Positions 1 through 7,365 of a stretch of 40,214 nucleotides of DNA are shown here, one piece after another; position 1 is the stretch's first letter, and every line of letters starts with the position of its first letter. The position numbers were made by a program, and so were the translations under genes. The notes beneath the pieces are model-generated. The model saw nothing but the letters and a program-made list of their open reading frames with translations, was not told where the DNA came from and ran no database searches. The stretch covers positions 1 to 40,214 of the forward strand of contig JAZLAH010000034.1 in assembly GCA_045613065.1 (NCBI GenBank). The letters run 5' to 3'. The stretch is from Fimenecus sp045613065. Its GTDB lineage: Bacteria > Bacillota > Clostridia > Oscillospirales > Acutalibacteraceae.

Positions 1-716
1 AGGTTGACGATCCCAAGTGGGAAGACAGAGATCGTTTCATCCTTTCAAAGGGTCACGCAGCTATCGCGTATGCACCCGTACTTTGCGACAAGGGATTCAA
101 CGACGTTGAAATGCTCAAGTCATTTAACCTTTCAGGTTCAAAGATGGGTATGCACCTCGACTCAAACAAGGTTGTAGGTGTTGACGCATCTACAGGTTCA
201 TTAGGTCACGGTCCATCAATCGCAGCAGGTACAGCACTTGCAGCAAGACTTCAGAATAAGGATTTCCTTACATACGTAGTTACAGGTGACGGTGAGCTTG
301 GTGAAGGCTCATGCTGGGAAGGATTTATGACAATCAATCACTATAACCTTTCTAACTGTATCGTATTCATCGACAGAAACCACAACATGATTGACGGTAA
401 CACAGAAGATGTTATGAAGCTTGAACCACTTGCTGACAAGATGACATCATTCGGCTTCAACACAATCGTTGTTGACGGTAACAACATCGGTGAGCTTTGT
501 GACGCTATTGACGTTGCTATTGAAAGAGCAAAGACACCTTGTGCTCCTACATGTATTCTTATGGATACAAAGAAGGGCGCTGGTATCAAGTCAATCGAAG
601 GTGACTACACATGGCACTACGGTGCAATCGACGATGCACTCTTTGAAAAGTTCAACAATGAGCTTGATGCTGACTATGCAGCAAGAGTTGCAAGAGCAGA
701 AAAGGAGGGCAAATAA
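1..716 (+). CDS. Transketolase, N-terminal (thiamine diphosphate) subunit, 5'-truncated
   Basis: The reading frame is open from base 3, so the true start lies before the window. The first visible residues include RDRFILSKGHA, the substrate/ThDP-site segment of transketolases. A GDGELGEG motif followed by an N residue some 30 positions later is the ThDP/Mg2+ binding signature. The product moves two-carbon ketol units between sugar phosphates in the non-oxidative pentose phosphate pathway, in the cytoplasm. The chain ends about where the pyrimidine-binding domain of full-length transketolase would begin, and the next gene supplies that domain, so this is the split form common in Clostridia. The stop is followed after 2 bases by the ATG of the partner gene, whose ribosome site (AAAGGAGGG) lies inside this gene's end. 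A DXS-type synthase is less likely because the protein is split and short. Confidence 0.93.
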   Translation, partial: VDDPKWEDRDRFILSKGHAAIAYAPVLCDKGFNDVEMLKSFNLSGSKMGMHLDSNKVVGVDASTGSLGHGPSIAAGTALAARLQNKDFLTYVVTGDGELGEGSCWEGFMTINHYNLSNCIVFIDRNHNMIDGNTEDVMKLEPLADKMTSFGFNTIVVDGNNIGELCDAIDVAIERAKTPCAPTCILMDTKKGAGIKSIEGDYTWHYGAIDDALFEKFNNELDADYAARVARAEKEGK

Positions 717-718
717 TT

Positions 719-1726
719 ATGGCAGGCGGATTTGTTTATACAGCAGTTGACCAGACTGCACTTTCTACAGCTGAAATTTACGGTAAGGCACTTGCCGACA
801 TTATTTTAAGAGACCCTAAGGTTGTTGCTATCACAGCTGACCTTGCAAAATCAACAAAACTTGGTGACGTTTTAAAGGTTTGTCCTGAAAGAGTTATCAA
901 CGTTGGTATCGCTGAACAGGATATGTTCGGTGTTGCAGCAGGTATGGCAAGAGCAGGTATGATTCCATTCCTTTCAGGTTTCTCTGCTTTCACATCAATG
1001 CGTGCTTGTGACCAGCTTCACACAGACATCTGCTATCAGAATGTAAACGCAAAGATTATTGCTACTCACTCAGGTACATCATTCGGTCAGGCTGGTTCAA
1101 CTCACCACGCTATTACTGACCTTGCTATCACAAGAGCAATGCCAAATCTTACAGTTATCGTACCTGCTGACGGTTTTGAAACAGCAAACGCAGTTAACGC
1201 TGCTTACGACAACTTCGGACCATATTACATCCGTATCAACCGTGGTTTTGACCGTGTTCTTTATGACAATATGGACTATGGTTTCGAAGTTGGTAAGGCT
1301 GTTGAAGTTCACGAGGGTACAGATATCACAGTTATCGCTTGTGGTTCTTGTGTATTCCAGGCTCGTGAAGCTGCTAAGTTCCTTAAGAACGCTGACGGAC
1401 TTTCAGTTCGTGTTCTTAATATGCATACAATCAGTCCAATCGACGTTGAGGCTATCCAGAAAGCAATTTCTGACACAAGAAGAATTATCACAGTTGAAGA
1501 CCATCTTGTAACCGGCGGTCTTGGTTCAGCAGTTGCTGAAGTTATGGCTCAGTACGGTAAGGGCTGTGCATTCAAGATGCTCGGTCATAAGAACTTTGCT
1601 ATGATCGGTCTTCACGAAGACATTATGTCAGACGCTGGTATTGACGCTAACGGAATTATCGCTGCTGTTCGTGAAACAATGAACGCAGACTTTGAAGAAG
1701 ACGATAACTGGGACGACGAAGTATAA
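719..1726 (+). CDS. Transketolase, C-terminal subunit
   Basis: This 335-residue protein carries the pyrimidine-binding and C-terminal domains of transketolase. NVGIAEQDMFGVAAGMA near residue 60 holds the catalytic glutamate of the family. Downstream are GTSFGQAGSTHH and the C-terminal segment HLVTGGLGSAVAEV. It should pair with the product of the gene directly upstream to form the active enzyme for the pentose phosphate pathway. The ATG follows AAAGGAGGG at good spacing and lies 2 bases after the upstream stop, so the two are certainly co-transcribed. The C-terminus is very acidic (EEDDNWDDE), which is mildly unusual. Split transketolases are an established arrangement in Firmicutes and archaea. 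Confidence 0.94.
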   Translation: MAGGFVYTAVDQTALSTAEIYGKALADIILRDPKVVAITADLAKSTKLGDVLKVCPERVINVGIAEQDMFGVAAGMARAGMIPFLSGFSAFTSMRACDQLHTDICYQNVNAKIIATHSGTSFGQAGSTHHAITDLAITRAMPNLTVIVPADGFETANAVNAAYDNFGPYYIRINRGFDRVLYDNMDYGFEVGKAVEVHEGTDITVIACGSCVFQAREAAKFLKNADGLSVRVLNMHTISPIDVEAIQKAISDTRRIITVEDHLVTGGLGSAVAEVMAQYGKGCAFKMLGHKNFAMIGLHEDIMSDAGIDANGIIAAVRETMNADFEEDDNWDDEV

Positions 1727-1768
1727 TTTTTATAAATTACTTCATTGTTCAGAAAGAGAGTTGATAAT

Positions 1769-2575
1769 ATGCACGCACAAAATGAACTTTATGCATCAAA
1801 AATATTTTTCAATGCTGCATTACCGCTTTTGAAGGTTATCGCAAACGACGTTCCTTCACTTAAAGCACAGTTTGATAAAATCACTGCTGTTCTTCAGGTC
1901 AGTGCACTTGACCCGGATGCTCCTGCTGGAAAGTTTGCTACTCATTTCATCATCACAGAAGGTGAATGGGAAACAAAGCTTAATGCTGTACATGAGTCAC
2001 CTGATGTTGAACTTCAGTTTAAGAGTATCGAAGCAATGAACGCATTCTTCAAGGGCAAAATCGGTCCTGCAACTCTTCCTAAGATGAAGGGTGTTGTTAA
2101 GAGTTTCGGAGCATTCAAAGCAATGCTTATGACACTTCTTAAGCTTTCAGACCTTACAGGTGCTACACAGCCACCAAAGGATGAAGAAACAAAAACTCTT
2201 ATGGTTAAATGTTTCTTCTACCTCCTTTCAAGTGGTATCAGCCAGCTTAACAAAATGGGTCATACAGAAATCAAAGACTGGACTTCAAAGAGTCCTGACC
2301 GTGTTTATGCTTTTGCAGTTGACGGTCATCCTGAGGTTTCTGCATTCATCCGTATTAAAGCAGGTAAATCAAGAGCAGGTCGTGGCGAATACAAGAGAGC
2401 AATGCCTTTCTTCACACTTCGTTTCAACAGCCTTGATTCAGCACTTGGAATCCTCCTTAGTATCGACGATATGCTTGAGGCTACAAAAGCAGGTCGTCTT
2501 ATTATGGACGGTGGTCCTGAATTCGGTGCACAGCTTGGTGGATTTATGCTTGAAGTTGGCGGTTTGGCAAAATAA
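1769..2575 (+). CDS. Protein with SCP2-like (sterol-carrier fold) features, function unknown
   Basis: I do not recognise a named gene. The 268-residue protein has no signal peptide and no clear membrane segment. Residues about 10-110 have the SCP2-like pattern of a lipid-binding fold: a strand run (ATHFIITEGEWETKLNA) followed by VELQFKSIEAMNAFFKGKIG. The C-terminal part (about 165-265) repeats the idea with ALGILLSIDDMLEATKAGRL, so it may be a tandem of two related domains. I chose the ATG at 1769 because AGAAAGAGAG lies 8 bases before it; a TTG at 1745 has no such site. It follows the transketolase genes by 42 bases and may be co-transcribed. A hairpin terminator closes the unit. Assignment to the SCP2 family is by pattern only. 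Confidence 0.6.
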   Translation: MHAQNELYASKIFFNAALPLLKVIANDVPSLKAQFDKITAVLQVSALDPDAPAGKFATHFIITEGEWETKLNAVHESPDVELQFKSIEAMNAFFKGKIGPATLPKMKGVVKSFGAFKAMLMTLLKLSDLTGATQPPKDEETKTLMVKCFFYLLSSGISQLNKMGHTEIKDWTSKSPDRVYAFAVDGHPEVSAFIRIKAGKSRAGRGEYKRAMPFFTLRFNSLDSALGILLSIDDMLEATKAGRLIMDGGPEFGAQLGGFMLEVGGLAK

Positions 2576-2590
2576 GATACTACACATGAT

Positions 2591-2617
2591 AAAAGCTCGG
2601 GTAAAACCGAGCTTTTT
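2591..2617. terminator. Rho-independent terminator after the transketolase unit, possibly bidirectional
   Basis: A 10-base stem AAAAGCTCGG pairs with CCGAGCTTTT around a GTAAAA loop and is followed by Ts on the + strand; the A-run on the left gives a U-run on the - strand. It lies 15 bases after the stop of the SCP2-like gene. The same core stem is used again at 3617-3646. Confidence 0.85.
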
Positions 2618-2640
2618 GTGTTATATTCAATTGTTTAAGA

Positions 2641-2719
2641 TGTCATTCTGAGGAGTGTAACGACAAAGAATCTCTGTTCACAATTATGATTGAGATTCTT
2701 CACTTCGTTCAGAATGACA
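2641..2719. repeat. Palindromic repeat of the CHSERSEES type, copy 1
   Basis: The element begins TGTCATTCTGAGGAG and ends CGTTCAGAATGACA. Its two arms pair over the outer 11 bases and again at AAGAATCTC/GAGATTCTT, while the arm centres differ. A second copy with the same two arm types, in opposite orientation, lies at 39360-39445. The right half is translated as the last residues of the regulator gene on the - strand. The size, the terminal inversion and the lack of coding potential fit a MITE-like dispersed repeat. Confidence 0.8.
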
Positions 2720-3520
2720 TTCATCTTTTTTTCTCAATTTTTTTGCACTTAAAAATATTCCTATATATGACAACCCAACACCTGCAGTAAGGAACATATT
2801 GATAAGTCCATATACTAAACCAGTTGTCACCATTTCGGTTGAAACTGTTTGTCCGTTATCAAGAATAACTGTAGTAGTTGAGCCAGGTGTTCCAAAAACA
2901 CCCATTCTCCACAAATGAACAAATATGTATAACAAGTCAATAACAATAGATAAAACAAGAATTAAAATTGCTTTTTTCTTTGACATTACTATTTCCGTAT
3001 CTTTAAATGCATTATATGTCGCAAATGCCATTACAACAAGAAAAGCGATTTCAATTATATTGTTAATAAAGTTTATTGCCAACGACAAACCAATTACAAA
3101 AAGTAACGGAATAAATATAACCCAGATACACCAATACCAAGGATTTTTCTTAACAGTCAAGCAAATTGTACCACAGATTAAGATTAACGGAGATAATATT
3201 GGAAAAATCAAAGCACAAACAAGTCCAACGCATAACAATATACAACCAATCTGTTGTGTTTGAGTAAGACTGTTTTTTATTTCTTTAATCTCCTCAAGTT
3301 TATTTCTTGTTTTTTCTTTTTGTACTTTACGACCTGTTATTTCATCAAGTGAAATCTCAAAAATATCACATATTTTAATAAGCTTATCCAAATCAGGTAC
3401 TGCTGTATTATTTTCCCATTTTGAAACCGATTGACGGGAAACATTAAGTCTGTCTGCCAAATCCCCTTGGGACATATTCTTTTCAGTTCGTAACTGATAT
3501 ATCTTTTCACCGAGATTCAT
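2684..3520 (-). CDS. XRE-family helix-turn-helix regulator with C-terminal membrane domain
   Basis: Residues 1-60 form a Cro/C1-type helix-turn-helix (MSQGDLADRLNVSRQSVSKWE). A short linker is followed by about six hydrophobic segments (roughly 91-107, 108-123, 128-150, 154-170, 183-203, 232-258), so the protein is a membrane-anchored DNA-binding regulator. The signal it senses cannot be told from sequence. The ATG has AAAGGAGG 7 bases upstream. The final residues, CHSERSEESQS, are encoded by the palindromic repeat at 2641-2719, so the natural C-terminus was replaced or extended by that element. The gene lies downstream of, and parallel to, a second regulator of similar design. Confidence 0.85.
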   Translation of the reverse strand: MNLGEKIYQLRTEKNMSQGDLADRLNVSRQSVSKWENNTAVPDLDKLIKICDIFEISLDEITGRKVQKEKTRNKLEEIKEIKNSLTQTQQIGCILLCVGLVCALIFPILSPLILICGTICLTVKKNPWYWCIWVIFIPLLFVIGLSLAINFINNIIEIAFLVVMAFATYNAFKDTEIVMSKKKAILILVLSIVIDLLYIFVHLWRMGVFGTPGSTTTVILDNGQTVSTEMVTTGLVYGLINMFLTAGVGLSYIGIFLSAKKLRKKDECHSERSEESQS

Positions 3521-3616
3521 TGTACAACCTCCTTTTCTGATTAAATATTATCACAAATCCACGGTAAAATCCACCAACTTGCCTTTAAAATTTAGCAACC
3601 ACCAGTTGCAGATATG

Positions 3617-3646
3617 AAAAAGCTCGGTTTTCACACCGAGCTTTTT
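3617..3646. terminator. Bidirectional hairpin terminator between the two regulator genes
   Basis: A 12-base stem AAAAAGCTCGGT pairs with ACCGAGCTTTTT around TTTCAC. It lies 9 bases past the stop of the upstream (- strand) regulator and gives a U-run in that direction. The core stem AAGCTCGG is identical to that of the terminator at 2591-2617. Confidence 0.8.
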
Positions 3647-3654
3647 GTGTTTCA

Positions 3655-4692
3655 CTATATATAACGAAGAATCCTACTAAACGAATATAAAATTGCAGGT
3701 GCCCATATGCTTATGAGTGGCAAAACAGTATATATAATTTTTTCTCGTTTCGGATTATTTTCTTTGTATAGATATACCAACCAAACAATTGCAATATCAC
3801 AACAAAGTGACAGAAAATCCTTCATCGGAGTAACTCCGTTATACACACCAAAACTCTCGTAGTCAATAAAGCCTTCCAGAACATACCCTGCCAAAGAAGA
3901 AATTGTCACAATGATTGCTAATTTTTTAAACAAATTTCTGCTTCTTTCAGGATTTTGCTCCACAGAATTTCTCATAAGAATGCTCATAATTAATATTGTT
4001 AAAATCATTAATATGAAAGAAAGCAACAAATTCAACCATCTGCTTGTCCAATACGAAATATCGCCTACATATTCTGACCCTAAATATTTAACTATTGTTG
4101 CAAGTGTAGATATTAATGCTACTGCACCATTCGGCACAACATAATACAAAAATCTATGCTTATAAAAATCACCTGATAAGCTTGATTTTTGTTTTAAATA
4201 TTTTCCAAGCAAATTGTAACCAACGGTTGTTATAATTGATGCCCATATCAATGTCCATGTTACAGTTTCATTATAAGAACCAAGAGACATTCCTGTTAAA
4301 CTGATGACAAATGCAGTTACAACTGGTACTGAAGTAGCAATCAATGAAATAATAATATCAAAAACAGCAGACACCTTTAAGAAATATCTTTTTATTTCCT
4401 TTGATGATTTTTCATTTTTGTTTATAGATATTTCATTTTTTATTGTATAGTCAATATTTTTATCAGTATTAATAGTACCTTCTTTACAAGCAGTATTTAT
4501 CAATTCGTCTGTTGAAATTTCAAAAACCTCTGCAAGTTTTATAAGCGTTTCTGTTTTAGGAATAGCTGTGCCTGTTTCCCACTTTGAAACAGCTTTATTT
4601 GACACGCCAAGAATTGCACCCAGTTCTTTTTGTGATAATCCTTTTTGTGTTCTTAATTCATATATTCTATTGGACAATTCATAATTCGCCAT
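3655..4692 (-). CDS. XRE-family helix-turn-helix regulator with multi-pass membrane domain
   Basis: Residues 1-65 are a Cro/C1-type helix-turn-helix (LSQKELGAILGVSNKAVSKWE), followed by a charged linker and about seven hydrophobic segments reaching the C-terminus. This repeats the design of the neighbouring regulator at 2684-3520, although the membrane parts are not obviously alike. I chose the ATG at 4692 because GAAAGGAAGG lies just upstream; a longer reading from 4737 lacks a ribosome site. The stop is TAG, followed at once by an in-frame TGA. It was probably sensor and regulator in one protein. No adjacent transporter or target operon identifies the regulon. Confidence 0.82.
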   Translation of the reverse strand: MANYELSNRIYELRTQKGLSQKELGAILGVSNKAVSKWETGTAIPKTETLIKLAEVFEISTDELINTACKEGTINTDKNIDYTIKNEISINKNEKSSKEIKRYFLKVSAVFDIIISLIATSVPVVTAFVISLTGMSLGSYNETVTWTLIWASIITTVGYNLLGKYLKQKSSLSGDFYKHRFLYYVVPNGAVALISTLATIVKYLGSEYVGDISYWTSRWLNLLLSFILMILTILIMSILMRNSVEQNPERSRNLFKKLAIIVTISSLAGYVLEGFIDYESFGVYNGVTPMKDFLSLCCDIAIVWLVYLYKENNPKREKIIYTVLPLISIWAPAILYSFSRILRYI

Positions 4693-4856
4693 AGGAACCT
4701 TCCTTTCATAAAAATTGTAACACACAGGCAAACTCAAGGCAAGAAATAAAAATCTAATATTGGTAGAATTTGAAGTAATATCAGTTTTATTGCTTACATC
4801 AATACAGAAAGACGTAAATATCCCCTGTTTACAAATTAAAATTTATCTGGTATGAA

Positions 4857-5006
4857 TTCCGTAGGGGTCGGCGTCCTCGACGACCCGTTGTTGATTTACA
4901 TGCTTACTTGGTTCGGGCTGTCGAGGGTGCGGGTGTCCAGTGGACACCTCTGCGAAGCAGAAGCACCGACCGAACCGGCAGGTGAGATTCGCCAGCCCCT
5001 ACGAAA
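4857..5006. repeat. GC-rich palindromic repeat (MITE-like), about 150 bases
   Basis: The element starts TTCCGTAGGGGTCGGCG and ends CGCCAGCCCCTACGAA, an imperfect terminal inversion. It is much richer in GC than the surrounding AT-rich DNA. Inside lie GGTGTCCA-G-TGGACACC (4932-4948) and an outer GGTTCGG/CCGAACC pair, so the RNA would fold into a compound hairpin. It fills most of the 416-base gap between the regulator and the pseudouridine synthase. The one open frame across it (4852-5073) is not credible coding sequence. Confidence 0.72.
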
Positions 5007-5045
5007 TCTATTCGATAAACTCCAACTTACCAAACTATTTTTTTA

Positions 5046-5074
5046 TTGTCTATGTAATCTTTTTATGATATAAT
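5046..5074 (+). promoter_or_regulatory. Promoter of the pseudouridine synthase gene
   Basis: TTGTCT (5046-5051) and a perfect TATAAT (5069-5074) are 17 bases apart, 34 bases before the ATG at 5109. Confidence 0.65.
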
Positions 5075-5108
5075 ACAACAGAAATTTGACGAAAGGTGAA
5101 ATCTTAAT

Positions 5109-5990
5109 ATGAACACAAAAAGACGAATAGATTTCACAATTGAAGAAAAGTATGATGGTAAAAGAGTTCTTGAGTTTCTTAAAAACCACGCAAAAGCATC
5201 ATCAAGGTTAATTACAAAGCTCAAGCACGACTCTGACGGAATTATGCTCAATGGCGTACACACACGAACAATCGACCTTTTAAAGACAGGTGATATTTTG
5301 TCAATTACCTTACCTGTTGACAAGGAAGAGCAAACCTCTGCCGTTGAGCCTTTGCCCTATCCGTTAAAAGTTTTTTATGAAGACGAGGACTTGTTGATTG
5401 TAGATAAACCCGCAGAACTTCCTTTGCATCCGTCACACAATCATCAGGGTGATACCCTTGCAAATGCCGTCGCATATCACCTCCAGAAACAAGGAAAATC
5501 ATCAATTTTCCGTTCAATCGGTCGTCTTGACAGAGGAACATCGGGAATTGTTGTATGTGGACTTAACAGATTTGTTACAGGCATACTTAATGGCAAAATA
5601 TACAAAGAATATATGGCAGTTTGTGAGGGAATTTATGAAGGTGAAGGCATTATTGACCGACCCATTTATCGTCCTGACCCTATAAAAACTTATCGTACAG
5701 TTGATGAACGTGGTGAATTTGCACTTACAGAATGGAAAGCACTTTCACATTATGATGGTAAAACATTATTAAGAATTCACCTACAAACTGGCAGAACACA
5801 TCAAATCAGAGTGCATTTTTCCTCTCTTGGAACACCTCTTGTGGGTGACACAATGTACGGAACACCACGTGAAGACATATCCCGTCAGGCTTTACATTGT
5901 TGTTATTGTAAATTTATTCATCCTGTTACAAAAGAGTTAATCGAAATTGAATCCACCTTACCGGAAGATATTTCACAGTTTGTTAAATAA
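5109..5990 (+). CDS. RluA-family pseudouridine synthase
   Basis: This 293-residue protein isomerises uridine to pseudouridine in rRNA or tRNA. The catalytic aspartate is D141 in GRLDRGTSG, the RluA/C/D signature. An N-terminal S4-like RNA-binding domain (about 15-75) precedes it. LLIVDKPAELPLHPSH (95-110) and LQTGRTHQIRVHFSSLG in the C-terminal half are further family motifs. AAAGGTG lies about 10 bases before the ATG. Specificity (RluD-like or another paralogue) cannot be settled from sequence alone, so no symbol is given. It has its own promoter and the next gene appears to have one as well. Confidence 0.9.
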   Translation: MNTKRRIDFTIEEKYDGKRVLEFLKNHAKASSRLITKLKHDSDGIMLNGVHTRTIDLLKTGDILSITLPVDKEEQTSAVEPLPYPLKVFYEDEDLLIVDKPAELPLHPSHNHQGDTLANAVAYHLQKQGKSSIFRSIGRLDRGTSGIVVCGLNRFVTGILNGKIYKEYMAVCEGIYEGEGIIDRPIYRPDPIKTYRTVDERGEFALTEWKALSHYDGKTLLRIHLQTGRTHQIRVHFSSLGTPLVGDTMYGTPREDISRQALHCCYCKFIHPVTKELIEIESTLPEDISQFVK

Positions 5991-5997
5991 CTGGTGC

Positions 5998-6026
5998 TTG
6001 ATAAACAGTCTCAAATGTGGTAAAAT
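5998..6026 (+). promoter_or_regulatory. Promoter of the tandem acyltransferase genes
   Basis: TTGATA (5998-6003) and TAAAAT (6021-6026) are separated by 17 bases. The predicted start of transcription is just upstream of the inverted repeat at 6036-6059. Confidence 0.55.
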
Positions 6027-6035
6027 AAATACAAA

Positions 6036-6059
6036 TCAGTTATAAATCTATATAACTGA
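6036..6059. promoter_or_regulatory. Perfect inverted repeat in the 5' leader of the acyltransferase genes
   Basis: TCAGTTATA and TATAACTGA are perfect inversions around a 6-base spacer, between the likely promoter and the ribosome site GAGGGTG. It could be a repressor operator or a small RNA hairpin; nothing in the window identifies the regulator. Confidence 0.4.
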
Positions 6060-6075
6060 CTTTGAGGGTGATTAA

Positions 6076-7359
6076 ATGAGTGAAATTAAGGATTATGTAG
6101 TTTATCCTGATGACATTAAAATATATGTTCCACCTACAGTACCTGAAAAGCAAAGTGGTTTTTACAAAAGCCTTGCTTCGGGTCTTTGTTCAGCTATTTC
6201 AAAGGTTGCTATCCGTGGAGGCAGTACTATTGAAAAGATAAATATGGATGGCTTAAAGCCACCATATATTGTCCTTTCAAATCATACCCAGTTTGCTGAT
6301 TTCCTTGTAAGTTTCAGGGCTGTTCGTCCATTTAAGTTCAACAATGTTGCAACTCTTGACGGTTATGTTGGTATGTCAAATATAATGGAAAAACTTGGTT
6401 GTGCTTGCCATAGAAAGTTCACAACTGATATTAGCCTCATCCGTGCTGTTCACAAGGTACTTCACGAATACGGTGATATCCTTTATATGTATCCTGAGGC
6501 AAGATATTCAAATTGTGGTACAACTTCATATATCCCTGATGTTGTGGCAAAACTTGTAAAGAAGAATAAAGTACCATTGGTTACAATGATACATCACGGT
6601 AACTATCTCAATGCTCCTTTCTGGGATTTTCGTCAGTACAGAAAAGTTTCTTTCCACGCTGTTATGAAACAGGTTCTTACTGCACAACAAGTTTCAGAAA
6701 TGTCTGTTGACGAAATCAACGAGGTAATTCATCGTGAAATGTACTATGATGATTACAAATGGCAGAAAGAGAACAATATAAAAATTACTGAAAGTTTCCG
6801 TGCAGACGGTCTTAATAAAATTCTTTATAAGTGTCCTCACTGTATGACAGAAGGCAAAATGGTTGGTAAAGGAATCCACCTGACTTGTGAAGAATGTGGA
6901 AAGCAGTGGGAAATGACAGAGCTTGGTGAAATGCAAGCACTTGAGGGTGAAACTAAGTTTTCACATATTCCTGACTGGTATGAATGGGAACGAGAGAATG
7001 TCCGTAAAGAACTTCTTGATGGTACATACAGGTTTGAGGATGATGTTCACATTCATTCATTACCTGGAATTGAGTTCATTGATTTAGGTGAAGGTAAGGT
7101 TACACACGACCTTGAAAATGGCTTTGTAATTACTGGTCATTACAATGGTCACGACTTCAGAATTCAACGAGCAACAAAAACTCTTGATACTTTGCATATG
7201 GAGTTTTTATATAAGAAACTTAACAAAACCGACAACTTTGATGTTTCTGTTAAGGATGACTCATTCTACTGTATTCCTTCTAAAAAGGATGTGGTTTTAA
7301 AACTTATGTTTGCCACAGAAGAAGCTTACAAAATCCTTAAGGAAAAATCAAATACTTAG
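6076..7359 (+). CDS. PlsC-like acyltransferase with zinc ribbon, paralogue 1
   Basis: The N-terminal half matches the 1-acylglycerol-3-phosphate acyltransferase fold. The catalytic HX4D motif is H70-D75 (NHTQFAD), and PEARYS at 140-145 stands where the family has its glycerophosphate-binding P-E-G-x-R motif. A four-cysteine zinc ribbon (C253, C256, C271, C274) and a C-terminal domain I do not recognise extend the protein to 427 residues, against about 200-250 for a typical PlsC. It probably transfers acyl groups in phospholipid or another lipid pathway. No clear signal peptide or long membrane span is visible. The stop is TAG, overlapped by the ribosome site of the next gene. Confidence 0.82.
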   Translation: MSEIKDYVVYPDDIKIYVPPTVPEKQSGFYKSLASGLCSAISKVAIRGGSTIEKINMDGLKPPYIVLSNHTQFADFLVSFRAVRPFKFNNVATLDGYVGMSNIMEKLGCACHRKFTTDISLIRAVHKVLHEYGDILYMYPEARYSNCGTTSYIPDVVAKLVKKNKVPLVTMIHHGNYLNAPFWDFRQYRKVSFHAVMKQVLTAQQVSEMSVDEINEVIHREMYYDDYKWQKENNIKITESFRADGLNKILYKCPHCMTEGKMVGKGIHLTCEECGKQWEMTELGEMQALEGETKFSHIPDWYEWERENVRKELLDGTYRFEDDVHIHSLPGIEFIDLGEGKVTHDLENGFVITGHYNGHDFRIQRATKTLDTLHMEFLYKKLNKTDNFDVSVKDDSFYCIPSKKDVVLKLMFATEEAYKILKEKSNT

Positions 7360-7365
7360 GAGATT

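Noticed and set aside
4852..5073. Open frame of 73 codons across the GC-rich palindrome
   Set aside because: It is made of the repeat itself, has no ribosome site, and its sequence resembles no protein.
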